NCBI GenBank assembly: GCA_964577955.1
Contig: CAZOAZ010000009.1
Span: forward strand, 62,001 to 126,000
DNA length: 64,000 nt
DNA from: CADEEX01 sp964577955
GTDB lineage: Bacteria; Acidobacteriota; Vicinamibacteria; Vicinamibacterales; CAVVIG01
Reading direction: 5' to 3'
Shown: piece by piece, positions 50,969 through 58,869 of the stretch
How positions within the stretch are numbered: the first letter of the stretch is position 1
Layout: every line of letters starts with the position of its first letter
Notes under the pieces: model-generated
Databases searched by the model: none
Seen by the model: the letters and a program-made list of their open reading frames with translations, nothing else
What the model was told of the DNA's origin: nothing
Program-made: the position numbers and the translations under genes

Positions 50969-51571
50969 TCACCGCTCGTCGTGACGTTGCAGGCGGAGCT
51001 CGAGATGCCGCCGGACGTCGGGCCACTCGGCCGCGAGGACGCTGTACATCACCGTGTCGCGGACGGTGCCGTCCTTGCGGGCCTGATGATGGCGGAGCAC
51101 GCCGTCGCGCTTGGCGCCGAGTGCTTCGATCGCGCGCTGCGAGCGGAAATTGAAGTTGTCGGTGCGCAGCCCCACCACCTTGCAGCCGACCGTTTCAAAA
51201 GCGTGCCGGAGCAACATCAGCTTGCACGTGGTGTTGACGTGGGAGCGCTGCCACGAGCCCGCGTACCAGGTCCAGCCGATCTCCACCCGGTCGATGGCCG
51301 GGACGATGTCGTGGTAGCGAGTCGTGCCGATGATCGTGCCTGTTGCGATGTCGCGGACGATCCACGGCAGCATGTGGCCGTCGTGCTGTCCCTTCAACGC
51401 GAGCTCCACGTACTTCGCCATCGCCTCGACGCCTTCGGGCACCGACGTGTACCACAGATCCCACAGGCGGCCGTCCGCGGCGGCCAGCGCCAGCGCCTCA
51501 TTGTGGCGATCGTCCATCGGCTCGAGGCGGACGCCGCGAGCTTCGAGCGTGACTGGATGCAGTTCGATCAT
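50969..51571 (-). CDS. GNAT family N-acetyltransferase (RimJ/RimL-like)
   Basis: 200 residues. The opening V-T-L-E-A-R-G-V-R-L-E-P-M and later I-G-T-T-R-Y-H-D-I, V-E-I-G-W-T-W-Y and E-A-L-G-A-K-R-D-G-V-L-R are typical of the RimJ/RimL branch that acetylates N-termini or small amines. The acetyl-CoA pyrophosphate loop is poorly conserved (S-W-Q-R-S-H-V-N-T), as is often the case in this branch. It is cytoplasmic and starts 20 bases after the ProC gene stop. Its substrate is unknown. Confidence 0.83.
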   Translation of the reverse strand: MIELHPVTLEARGVRLEPMDDRHNEALALAAADGRLWDLWYTSVPEGVEAMAKYVELALKGQHDGHMLPWIVRDIATGTIIGTTRYHDIVPAIDRVEIGWTWYAGSWQRSHVNTTCKLMLLRHAFETVGCKVVGLRTDNFNFRSQRAIEALGAKRDGVLRHHQARKDGTVRDTVMYSVLAAEWPDVRRHLELRLQRHDER

Positions 51572-51591
51572 CGCCGGCCTGCTTCTTCTGA

Positions 51592-52455
51592 CTACTTCTT
51601 CTGAACCGCGCCGAGCTGACCGGCGATGCGGGTCGCTTCCTCAATCGCGCGCGCCAGCACCGAGCGGATCTTCCCGTCTTCGAGCATCAGCAGGCCGCCG
51701 ATCGTGCAGCCGGCGGGCGTCGTCACATCGTCGCGCAACGCGGCGGGATGACGGCCCGAGGTCTGCACCATCCGCGCGGCGCCAAGCGCGGTCTGCGAGA
51801 CCAGCGTCAGCGCGATGTCGCGCGGTAGACCGACGCGGACCCCGGCGTCCGCCATCGATTCCATGATCAGGTACTGATAGGCGGGACCGCTCGCACTGAG
51901 CGCCGTGACGGCGTTGAAGTGCGACTCGTCGAGCTGCAGGCAGCGCCCGACGCATTCGAACACCTGGCGGACGCGGGCCAGATGCGCCGGCGTCGCATGC
52001 ACGCCGGGACAGATGACCGTCATGCCCTCACCGACGACGCAGGGCGTGTTCGGCATGGCGCGAATCACCGGACTCGACGGATCGGCCAGCGCTTCGAGCT
52101 GCTGCAGCGTGGTGCCGGCGAGAATCGATACGATCAACGTCCGGGGCGAGAGCCCCGCCTCACGGAGTGCCGTCAACGCCGGCGCCGCCTGCGCCGGCTT
52201 CACGCAGAGGACGACCATGCCGGCGTGCGGCACGCGGGCGCGGACATCGCGCTCGACGGGAACGCCGAGGAGCGCCGCTGCCGCGTCGCAGCTCGCTTGC
52301 GAGCGCGCGGTTCCCCAGGCGCGATCGCGCGCGAGCGCGCCCGAGTCGAGAAGCCCTTTGAGAATCGTCCGCCCCATGACGCCGGTGCCGACGATGCCGA
52401 ACGTTTCTCCGGGGCTCAGGAGAGGCGGCCGTTCGCTGCCGTGTTCGCGATCCAT
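51592..52455 (-). CDS. proC: Pyrroline-5-carboxylate reductase
   Basis: 287 residues from the ATG at 52455, with AGAGGAC 8 bases upstream. It reduces pyrroline-5-carboxylate to proline with NAD(P)H. The Rossmann start G-I-V-G-T-G-V-M-G-R-T-I is near residue 20, C-V-K-P is near 80, and the conserved P-N-T-P and the C-terminal block D-D-V-T-T-P-A-G-C-T-I-G-G-L are near 105 and 245. The last block is the ProC signature that binds substrate. HldD and RocD follow upstream on the same strand, and RocD supplies its substrate, which makes an ornithine-to-proline route. Confidence 0.93.
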   Translation of the reverse strand: MDREHGSERPPLLSPGETFGIVGTGVMGRTILKGLLDSGALARDRAWGTARSQASCDAAAALLGVPVERDVRARVPHAGMVVLCVKPAQAAPALTALREAGLSPRTLIVSILAGTTLQQLEALADPSSPVIRAMPNTPCVVGEGMTVICPGVHATPAHLARVRQVFECVGRCLQLDESHFNAVTALSASGPAYQYLIMESMADAGVRVGLPRDIALTLVSQTALGAARMVQTSGRHPAALRDDVTTPAGCTIGGLLMLEDGKIRSVLARAIEEATRIAGQLGAVQKK

Positions 52456-52470
52456 TCCAATGTCCTCTAA

Positions 52471-52523
52471 GGTCCGGCTGAAGCCGGACGCCACAACTTG
52501 CCAGTAAAGCCGGACGCTACAAC
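52471..52523. repeat. Short palindrome, subfamily Q, with a partial second copy
   Basis: GGTCCGGCTGAAGCCGGACG with CCACAAC (52471-52497), then the half unit TAAAGCCGGACGCTACAAC (52505-52523), which overlaps the last bases of the HldD gene. It lies between proC and hldD, partly interrupting the operon. Confidence 0.78.
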
Positions 52524-53521
52524 GTGCCGGGACGGACTTCGTCGCCGAGACGGCGATCCGGCACCAGGTAGTGACGCACGTAGTCGGTGACGGCGTCGGC
52601 GAGCGGCGTGATCGGTCGATGGTATCCGCTCTGCCGCAGCCGGTCGAGCACGGCGCACGTGGAGTACTGGTACTTCGGCCGGAGCGTCTCCGGCATCTCG
52701 ATGAACTCGATCTGCGGCGGCTTGCCGAGCGCGGCAAAGACGGGCGCCACCAGTTCGAGCCAGGTGTGCGCCTTGCCCGCGCCGACATTCACCAGTCCGG
52801 CCACGGTCCGCTGCTCGGCCAGGTGAATCGTGATGTCCACCACGTCCTTCACGTACACGAAATCGCGGCACTGATGACCGTCGGCAAAATCCGGCCGGTA
52901 GCTCTTGAACAGCTTCACGCGTCCGGTCTCGCTAATCTGTCCGAACGCTTTGTGGACGACGCTTCGCATGTCGCCTTTGTGCGCTTCGTTCGGACCGAAG
53001 ACGTTGAAGTACTTCAGCCCGACGATCCGATCGAAGTAGCCGCGCCGCTCGGCGTAGAGGTCGAACAGCTGCTTCGAATAGCCGTACAGGTTGAGCGGCC
53101 GAAGATTCTGGAGCGGCAGCGCGTCGGACAGCGCGCCCTCGAGCGCGCCATAGGTCGCGGCCGACGAGGCGTAGACGAAGCGCACATCGCGCGCAAGCGC
53201 CCATTCGGCCAGCACCTTGGTGTACTCGGTGTTGGTCCGCATCATGTAGGCGCCGTCGGTCTCGGTGGTCGATGAACAGGCGCCGAGATGAAAAACGGTG
53301 CGGACGTGATCGAGCGTGCCGCGCTCGACTGCGGCGCGCAGCCAGTCGGCCTCGACGTAGTCGTCGAACCGGAGCGGCTGCAGGTTGCGCCACTTCTCAG
53401 AGCGGTCGAGGACGTCGGCGATCAGGATGCGATCGTGGCCGCGCTGATTGAGCGCCCAGACGAGCGCGCTGCCGATGAAGCCGGCGCCGCCGGTGACGAG
53501 AATCGTGCCGTGGTCGAGCAT
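52517..53521 (-). CDS. hldD: ADP-L-glycero-D-manno-heptose 6-epimerase
   Basis: 334 residues. It converts ADP-D-glycero- to ADP-L-glycero-manno-heptose for the LPS inner core. The SDR-type nucleotide-binding start T-G-G-A-G-F-I-G-S-A is near residue 10. The HldD hallmark L-G-A-C-S-S-T-T-E is near 79, and the catalytic Y-x-x-x-K is Y-G-Y-S-K near 148. K-Y-F-N-V-F-G-P-N-E follows. The C-terminal tail (V-R-P-G-T-L) overlaps a Q palindrome. Its presence supports a heptose-containing LPS. It lies 6 bases from the rocD stop. Confidence 0.92.
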   Translation of the reverse strand: MLDHGTILVTGGAGFIGSALVWALNQRGHDRILIADVLDRSEKWRNLQPLRFDDYVEADWLRAAVERGTLDHVRTVFHLGACSSTTETDGAYMMRTNTEYTKVLAEWALARDVRFVYASSAATYGALEGALSDALPLQNLRPLNLYGYSKQLFDLYAERRGYFDRIVGLKYFNVFGPNEAHKGDMRSVVHKAFGQISETGRVKLFKSYRPDFADGHQCRDFVYVKDVVDITIHLAEQRTVAGLVNVGAGKAHTWLELVAPVFAALGKPPQIEFIEMPETLRPKYQYSTCAVLDRLRQSGYHRPITPLADAVTDYVRHYLVPDRRLGDEVRPGTL

Positions 53522-53527
53522 CGGAGG

Positions 53528-54736
53528 TTATTCGGTCGCGACCGCGCGGACTTCGGCGGCCAGCCAGTCGAGCTCGGCCTCCTCGATGACGAGGGGCGGC
53601 GCGAGCCGGATCACAAAGTCGTGGGTCTCCTTGCAGAGGATGCCACGGGCCATCAGCCGCTCGCAGACCGGGCGCGCCGGTCGATCGAGCTCGATCCCGA
53701 CGAGCAACCCGCGGCCGCGGACCTCGCGGACACGGCCGCCGGCGAGCGGCGCCAGGTCGCGGCGCAGCCGCTCGCCCAGCCGGGCCGAGCGCTCGACCAG
53801 ATGCTCGTCGGCGATGACGCGCAGCGCGGCGCGGGCGACGGCGCAGGCGAGCGGATTGCCGCCGTAGGTACTGCCGTGGCTGCCGGGCGTGAACACGTCC
53901 ATCACGTCGCGGCGGCCGACGACGGCCGATACGGGATACACGCCGCCGGACAACGCCTTGCCGAGAATGTACACGTCCGGGGTCACGTGTTCGTGCTGAC
54001 ACGCGAACCAGGCCCCGGTTCGGCCGAGACCGGTCTGGATTTCGTCGGCCACGACGAGCACATCCTGTTCGCGGCACAACCGCGCGGCGGCGGCAAGATA
54101 GCCGGCTGGCGGCACGATGATGCCGGCTTCGCACTGGATCGGCTCGACCAGAAAGGCGCAGGTTCGCGGCGTGATCGCGGCCGCCAGCGCATCGAGGTCG
54201 CCGTACGGCACGATGACGAATCCCGGCGTAAACGGTCCGAAGCCGCGGCGGTACTCGGGCTCGGACGAGGCGCTCACGATCGTCGTCGTTCGGCCGTGGA
54301 AATTTCCGGCGCAGACGATGATCTCGGCTTGATCCTCAGGAATGCCCTTCTGTTCATAGCCCCAGCGGCGCGCGGCTTTAATCGCGGTTTCGACGGCCTC
54401 GGCGCCGGTATTCATCGGCAGCACGACGTCGAGACCGGTCAGCCGGGCGAGTTCGTCGCAGAAGAGCGGCAGCTGATCGTTGTGAAACGCGCGGGAGGTG
54501 AGGGTGACGCGGCCCGCCTGCTCGACGAGCGCGGCGATGATCGTGGGATGGCCATGCCCCTGGTTGAGCGCCGAGTACGCGCTCAGACAATCGAGATATC
54601 GCCGCCCCTCGAGGTCGTAGACCCACACGCCTTGGGCGCGAGCGATGACGACGGGCAGGGGATGATAGTTGTGCGCGCCGGATCGGGCTTCGAGTTCGAG
54701 CAGGTGCGCGGCAGTTCGGTCGGCAGCGACAGACAC
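53528..54736 (-). CDS. rocD: Ornithine-oxo-acid transaminase
   Basis: 402 residues. A PLP class III aminotransferase: Y-H-P-L-P-V near residue 24, D-C-L-S-A-Y-S-A-L-N-Q-G-H near 49, N-T-G-A-E-A-V-E-T near 108, and the PLP lysine in L-G-K-A-L-S-G-G near 255, with D-E-I-Q-T-G-L-G-R-T-G just before it. The Y-S-A-L-N-Q-G-H and N-T-G-A-E-A-V-E blocks are typical of RocD. It forms glutamate semialdehyde (in equilibrium with P5C) from ornithine. With ProC it should give proline. Gene order is rocD, hldD, proC, and likely GNAT last. Confidence 0.92.
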   Translation of the reverse strand: MSVAADRTAAHLLELEARSGAHNYHPLPVVIARAQGVWVYDLEGRRYLDCLSAYSALNQGHGHPTIIAALVEQAGRVTLTSRAFHNDQLPLFCDELARLTGLDVVLPMNTGAEAVETAIKAARRWGYEQKGIPEDQAEIIVCAGNFHGRTTTIVSASSEPEYRRGFGPFTPGFVIVPYGDLDALAAAITPRTCAFLVEPIQCEAGIIVPPAGYLAAAARLCREQDVLVVADEIQTGLGRTGAWFACQHEHVTPDVYILGKALSGGVYPVSAVVGRRDVMDVFTPGSHGSTYGGNPLACAVARAALRVIADEHLVERSARLGERLRRDLAPLAGGRVREVRGRGLLVGIELDRPARPVCERLMARGILCKETHDFVIRLAPPLVIEEAELDWLAAEVRAVATE

Positions 54737-54835
54737 AGCCGACTATTCTACTTGCGGTCACCACCCAGCGCTCCGAGCGGGATGTCCTGGTGACAAAGCG
54801 GGCAGCCGGCCCGCGTGGCCGGAGTGGGAGGACGA

Positions 54836-55057
54836 CTAGCGATCGCGCCGGCCGCGGATCACTTCGCCGACGGTTTCCGCAGCGTCTGCGCCCGGCCAGA
54901 ACCGCAACACGAGGACCGGCGGCAGCAACGCGAGGGCGATCAGCAGGCCGACGGTCGAGCCCGTCATCCTGACGCCGGCCATCACCATGACGATACCGAC
55001 CAGCACCAAGATCGCGAACCAGACGGCAATCAATTTCGGCCGCGAAATCTCATTCAT
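54836..55057 (-). CDS. Small membrane protein of unknown function
   Basis: 73 residues with two transmembrane helices (L-I-A-V-W-F-A-I-L-V-L-V-G-I-V-M near 9-27, and V-G-L-L-I-A-L-A-L-L-P-P-V-L near 36-50), both ends cytoplasmic by the positive-inside rule, and a basic C-terminus (R-G-R-R-D-R). No known family is recognised. It stands alone between convergent rocD-strand genes and a divergent DUF4956 gene, so it may be a real small gene, but the evidence is codon pattern and hydrophobicity only. Confidence 0.5.
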   Translation of the reverse strand: MNEISRPKLIAVWFAILVLVGIVMVMAGVRMTGSTVGLLIALALLPPVLVLRFWPGADAAETVGEVIRGRRDR

Positions 55058-55269
55058 TTAGTCACCGGTATCCCTGCAAGACGAAAAGTCTGACCGCTCG
55101 ATCATCGGCGAACGCCGGCGTGACGGCTGTGCGCTTTTGCACACGCACGCAGCCCTTCCTTCAGAGACGGCTCAAGAGCGTTTTCATGGGTGGCAAGCCG
55201 TGTGCAACCCACGCACTTGTGCTGGCGCCAGGCGCGGTCTCGAGTTGCGCCCCGCCACATTGGGATGTC

Positions 55270-56109
55270 ATGACGACTACTATTCGCACCTTTTGCGTCG
55301 CCATCGCCATGGTCTGCACCCTCGGCCTCGTTCATTCAGCCGGCCAGGTCCCGGGAGGCCGACCGCCGGAGCCGATCGCCCAGAACGCTCCGGGCGCCGC
55401 CGCCGATCCGGCCCCGGCCCGCGCAACCGATGGCCGCCCGTCGATGTTCGCGGACGAGGGGCCGACTGATGCGACCTGGAAGGCGCAGTTCGATGCGCTG
55501 TGGCGCGCCGTCGGCCGGCTGCCGCTCGCGGCCCTACTGAGCGCGGTGCTCGCTTTCCGTCCCCGCCGCAGCGGGACACCGAAGCGGCAGGCGCCGGTCA
55601 TCCAGACGCAAATCATTCTGGCTGTCGTCGGCGCCGTGGTCATGCTGGTGGTCGGCGCAAGCCTGGCCCGCGCCTTCGGCATCGTCGGCGCCGCGGGCCT
55701 CATCCGCTACCGGGCGAAAGTCGAGGACCCCAAGGATGCCGGCGTGATGCTCGCGACGCTGGCGATCGGCCTCGCTTCCGGCGTCGGACTCTACCTCCTC
55801 GCGATATTCGCTACCGTGTTCGTCCTCGGACTCCTGCTGCTCATCGAGTCGATTGACCCCGACGCCTACGCGCTCTTCGACCTGACAATTGCCGCGAAAG
55901 ACACCGCACACTTGAAGGATCAGGTGGAGAAGCTCCTCCGCCGCCGCAAGATTCCGTTCGAGCTCCGCAGCACATCCGCCGAACAGCTGTGTTACGAGGT
56001 GAAACTGCCGCTGACCGCCAGCACCGAGAGCGTGTCAGACGCCCTCACCAGCCTGACGCCCAAAGAGCCGGTCGAGCTCAAGTGGGAGCAGAAGAAGGAC
56101 AAGAAATAG
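55270..56109 (+). CDS. DUF4956 membrane protein
   Basis: 279 residues from the ATG at 55270; the longer frame to 55120 adds no signal. A hydrophobic N-terminal segment, a proline/alanine-rich stretch, and then three transmembrane helices (I-I-L-A-V-V-G-A-V-V-M-L-V near 118, A-T-L-A-I-G-L-A-S-G-V-G-L near 160, and I-F-A-T-V-F-V-L-G-L-L-L-L near 178). The block L-A-R-A-F-G-I-V-G-A-A-G-L-I-R-Y-R then D-P-K-D-A-G is the DUF4956 hallmark. The C-terminal 80 residues are soluble. Function unknown; other DUF4956 proteins sit with VTC or CotH polyphosphate genes, which are not seen here. Confidence 0.8.
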   Translation: MTTTIRTFCVAIAMVCTLGLVHSAGQVPGGRPPEPIAQNAPGAAADPAPARATDGRPSMFADEGPTDATWKAQFDALWRAVGRLPLAALLSAVLAFRPRRSGTPKRQAPVIQTQIILAVVGAVVMLVVGASLARAFGIVGAAGLIRYRAKVEDPKDAGVMLATLAIGLASGVGLYLLAIFATVFVLGLLLLIESIDPDAYALFDLTIAAKDTAHLKDQVEKLLRRRKIPFELRSTSAEQLCYEVKLPLTASTESVSDALTSLTPKEPVELKWEQKKDKK

Positions 56110-56219
56110 GCCGAACGGAGCGGCTGTCTCCTTCCGCATTCAGCTCGTCGATTGGCCGGCACGCAACCGCATCCGCGAGTACAGTCAATATGCGGGCGAA
56201 CCGAAGGACGGAGGGGCAT

Positions 56220-56879
56220 ATGAAGACCGCACCGAGAGGGTCGTTCGACGTCCAGGCCTTCCTTGCATCCGCCGGTGCGGCCAAACGCATCGTGAAATAC
56301 GCCAAGGGGGCGGACATCTTCACGCAGGGCGAACCCTGCGACAGCGTCCTCTACATCCAGAAGGGCGCGGTCACGCTGTCCGTGCTCTCTCACACCGGAC
56401 GCGAGGCGGTCGTCGCGGTCCTGGGGCACGGCGATTTCTTCGGCGAAGGCTGCCTCGCCGGCCAACCCATCCGGATGGCGACGGCCACCGCCGCCGTCGA
56501 TAGCGTCGTTCTCCGCATCCGCAAGGCGCGAATGGTCAAGCTGCTCCATGAGCAGCACGCGCTCGCCGATCGATTCATCTCGCACATGCTCTCGCGCAAC
56601 ATCCGCGTCGAGGAGGATCTGCTCGATCAACTGTTCAACTCGAGCGAAAAGCGTCTGGCGCGGACCCTGCTGCTCCTGGCGCGCTACGGCAAGCCGGATC
56701 GGGCGATCGCCGTCATCCCGCCGATGTCGCAGGGAACGCTCGCGGAGATGATCGGGACCACGCGATCGCGCGTCAACTTCTTCATGAAAAAGTTTCAGAG
56801 GCTTGGCTTCATCGACTACAGCAACGGGTTGAAAGTCCATAGCTCGCTGCTGAGTGTCGTGCTGCGTGACGAGCCGTGA
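56220..56879 (+). CDS. Crp/Fnr family transcriptional regulator
   Basis: 219 residues from the ATG at 56220, with GGAGG upstream. The N-terminal cyclic-nucleotide-type sensor domain (Y-I-Q-K-G-A-V-T-L-S-V near 45, G-D-F-F-G-E-G near 75) precedes a long dimer helix. The C-terminal winged helix reads S-Q-G-T-L-A-E-M-I-G-T-T-R-S-R-V-N-F-F near 175, the Crp recognition-helix region. The Fnr cysteines are absent from the N-terminus. The R-x-x-x/S ligand-pocket residues typical of cAMP binding are not evident, so the ligand is unknown. Target genes are not clear. Confidence 0.88.
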   Translation: MKTAPRGSFDVQAFLASAGAAKRIVKYAKGADIFTQGEPCDSVLYIQKGAVTLSVLSHTGREAVVAVLGHGDFFGEGCLAGQPIRMATATAAVDSVVLRIRKARMVKLLHEQHALADRFISHMLSRNIRVEEDLLDQLFNSSEKRLARTLLLLARYGKPDRAIAVIPPMSQGTLAEMIGTTRSRVNFFMKKFQRLGFIDYSNGLKVHSSLLSVVLRDEP

Positions 56880-56897
56880 CCCCAGCGAGGACCTCAA

Positions 56898-57101
56898 ATG
56901 GCGAACATGAATCCGGGACGTGACTGGCAGTGTCCAAAGTGCCCCAAACAGCTCCGTTACGTGACCACACGAAGCGCGGACGGCGCGGTCCACCACAAAG
57001 GCGATCGGTTCAAGACGGTGACGGACACGCATGTCTATGAATGCGCATCGCACGGCCCGTTCCACGTCGGTCCGAACGGCCGCATAAGCATCGGGCGCTG
57101 A
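56898..57101 (+). CDS. Small zinc-ribbon-like protein
   Basis: 67 residues with GAGG before the ATG. C-P-K-C-P near residue 12 and C-A-S-H-G near 50 suggest a single C-x-x-C plus C-x-x-H zinc site. The rest has basic strands (L-R-Y-V-T-T-R-S-A-D-G). No known family recognised. It follows the Crp/Fnr gene by 18 bases, so it may be co-transcribed. Confidence 0.6.
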   Translation: MANMNPGRDWQCPKCPKQLRYVTTRSADGAVHHKGDRFKTVTDTHVYECASHGPFHVGPNGRISIGR

Positions 57102-57155
57102 TCCGGAGGCAGACGCGAGCCATTCGGCCGGCGGCGGGGTCTAAAATCAGCCTGG

Positions 57156-58712
57156 ATGCCGACTCCGAGAGCGGTGATTGTGGCGTGCCTGTGCGCGGTG
57201 AGCGCCGGCGCGTTCGCGCCGGCATGCGCCTCGCGCGCGGTCACGGTCGCGTCGGACACCGCGCTCGATAAGCTGCGAGCGGCGGATGCGCTCGTGAGCG
57301 CCGGGTGCCTCGACTGCCTGACATCCGCCTTTCACGCCTACGGCGCCCTGCGCTCGGAGGCCGCCACGCGCGAAGCGGCCACGCTCGGCGCCTTCCGTGC
57401 CGCCACGCTGGCGGCCATTCGCGAGCGCGAGCTCGGCGTGGACGACTCCGGTTTTCTGACGCAGGCACGCGACATCGCGGCGGGCAATCCGCTGGTGACC
57501 CCGGCGGCGCTCGCGCTCGTCGAGATCGCGGAGTCGCTCCCGACACAGGGTGGCATCGGGCAGCCGCTGTCCGACGACGATCGGGCGCGCCGGCAGCGAG
57601 CGCTGCAGAACCGCACCGCCTACCAGGACCAGCTGCGGACGCAAGCTGACGCCGATCCGCTCTCCGCCTACCTCTGGCTGTCCTTCAACTGCGCCTACGA
57701 CAGCACGCAGCCCGAAGTGCAACAGTCGTGGCTCCAGCAGCTCCCGCGCTGGCGCGAGACGCGGCTGATTCGGTTCAAAGCCGCGGTCTGCGGGCGTCGC
57801 GATGTCACCGAGCTCGAAGCGTTTGTGGCCGAAGACCCGCGCTTCGTCGAAGCGCACTATCTGTTGGGACTGGCCGCGACGCTCGGCGGCCGGCTCGATG
57901 CGGCGCTCGGCCACTTCGAACAGGCGTATGTGTGGCGCCCGCGGTGGCCGGCCGTCACCAGTTCAATCGCCGCGGCGCACGTGGCGCGCGAGGATTTCGA
58001 ACAGGCGATCGTATTCTTCGATCGCACGCTCGAACTCCTGCCGCAGTCGCCCGAGGGCCTCCTCGGCAAGGCGCGCGCACTGACGTTTCTCGGCCGCTAC
58101 ACCGCCGCGATCGACATCCTGGACACGCTGCTCTCGCTCGGCCGCTGGTTCATCGGCGAAGCCCACTACTGGCGCGCCTACGGCGAGCACGAGCTCCGCA
58201 GCTACGACGCCGCCTGGCGTGATGTCGAGGCGGCCGACAAACTGGTTTTCAACTCGGACGTCCCCAAACTCGCCGGCCTCATCTCGTACAAGCGCGGCGA
58301 CCTCGATCTGGCGCGCCGCCGCTTTCTGCTCTCGCTGACGCGGTTCGAACGCGACTGCGAAACGCTGTACTTCCTCGGCATGGTCCTGGTGGAACAGCGC
58401 GACTGGTCCGCCAGCACCGAGCGCTTCACAACCGCCGCCAGTTGCCTGGGCAGCGAGTTGACGGCCATCGAACGCGCGATTGAAGCGATCCGCCGTTCAT
58501 CGGACCCGCCCGACGTGCAGGCCCGCCAGATCGCGCGGCGCGAACAGCGGCTGGCCGGGGATCGCCGGATGCTGGCCACCTCCTGGTTCAATCTCGCCGT
58601 GAGCCACTTCAACCTGGCGCGCCGGGAGGAGGCGCGCACGTTTGCCGAAAAGGTCCTGGCGGACCCGCAGTTTGGCGCCCGGGCCAAGGAACTGCTCGAC
58701 CGTTTGCGCTAG
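57156..58712 (+). CDS. Secreted TPR-repeat protein
   Basis: 518 residues. The N-terminus (V-I-V-A-C-L-C-A-V-S-A-G-A-F-A-P-A-C-A) is a signal peptide or lipoprotein signal, with A-P-A-C as a possible lipobox. The first 220 residues are helical and unlike known TPRs. TPR units follow from about residue 235 to the end, for example F-V-E-A-H-Y-L-L-G-L-A-A-T-L-G-G-R-L-D-A-A-L-G-H-F-E and A-A-H-V-A-R-E-D-F-E-Q-A-I. It is likely a periplasmic protein-interaction scaffold. No adjacent partner is obvious. Confidence 0.75.
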   Translation: MPTPRAVIVACLCAVSAGAFAPACASRAVTVASDTALDKLRAADALVSAGCLDCLTSAFHAYGALRSEAATREAATLGAFRAATLAAIRERELGVDDSGFLTQARDIAAGNPLVTPAALALVEIAESLPTQGGIGQPLSDDDRARRQRALQNRTAYQDQLRTQADADPLSAYLWLSFNCAYDSTQPEVQQSWLQQLPRWRETRLIRFKAAVCGRRDVTELEAFVAEDPRFVEAHYLLGLAATLGGRLDAALGHFEQAYVWRPRWPAVTSSIAAAHVAREDFEQAIVFFDRTLELLPQSPEGLLGKARALTFLGRYTAAIDILDTLLSLGRWFIGEAHYWRAYGEHELRSYDAAWRDVEAADKLVFNSDVPKLAGLISYKRGDLDLARRRFLLSLTRFERDCETLYFLGMVLVEQRDWSASTERFTTAASCLGSELTAIERAIEAIRRSSDPPDVQARQIARREQRLAGDRRMLATSWFNLAVSHFNLARREEARTFAEKVLADPQFGARAKELLDRLR

Positions 58713-58869
58713 GGCGCCCGTTTCAAACACCTACCCCCCGGCCGGTCGCCTGCAGGCGCATTTTTTCCCAAGAAAACCCCGCCTCGAAGCCCCTAAAGAG
58801 GCGTAATATCAGCGCTTGTAGAAGACCGATTTCGCACGCCCGGCCCGTCATTCGAAAACGAGGAGCGGC

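Noticed and set aside
54798..54815. GCGGGC...GCCCGC hairpin near the rocD start
   Set aside because: It is short, has no T-run and occurs in GC-rich DNA where such stems arise by chance.
58747..58765. CGCCTGCAGGCG followed by six T, as a terminator
   Set aside because: The stem is a self-palindrome that would leave only about four base pairs once a loop forms, so it is too weak to call.
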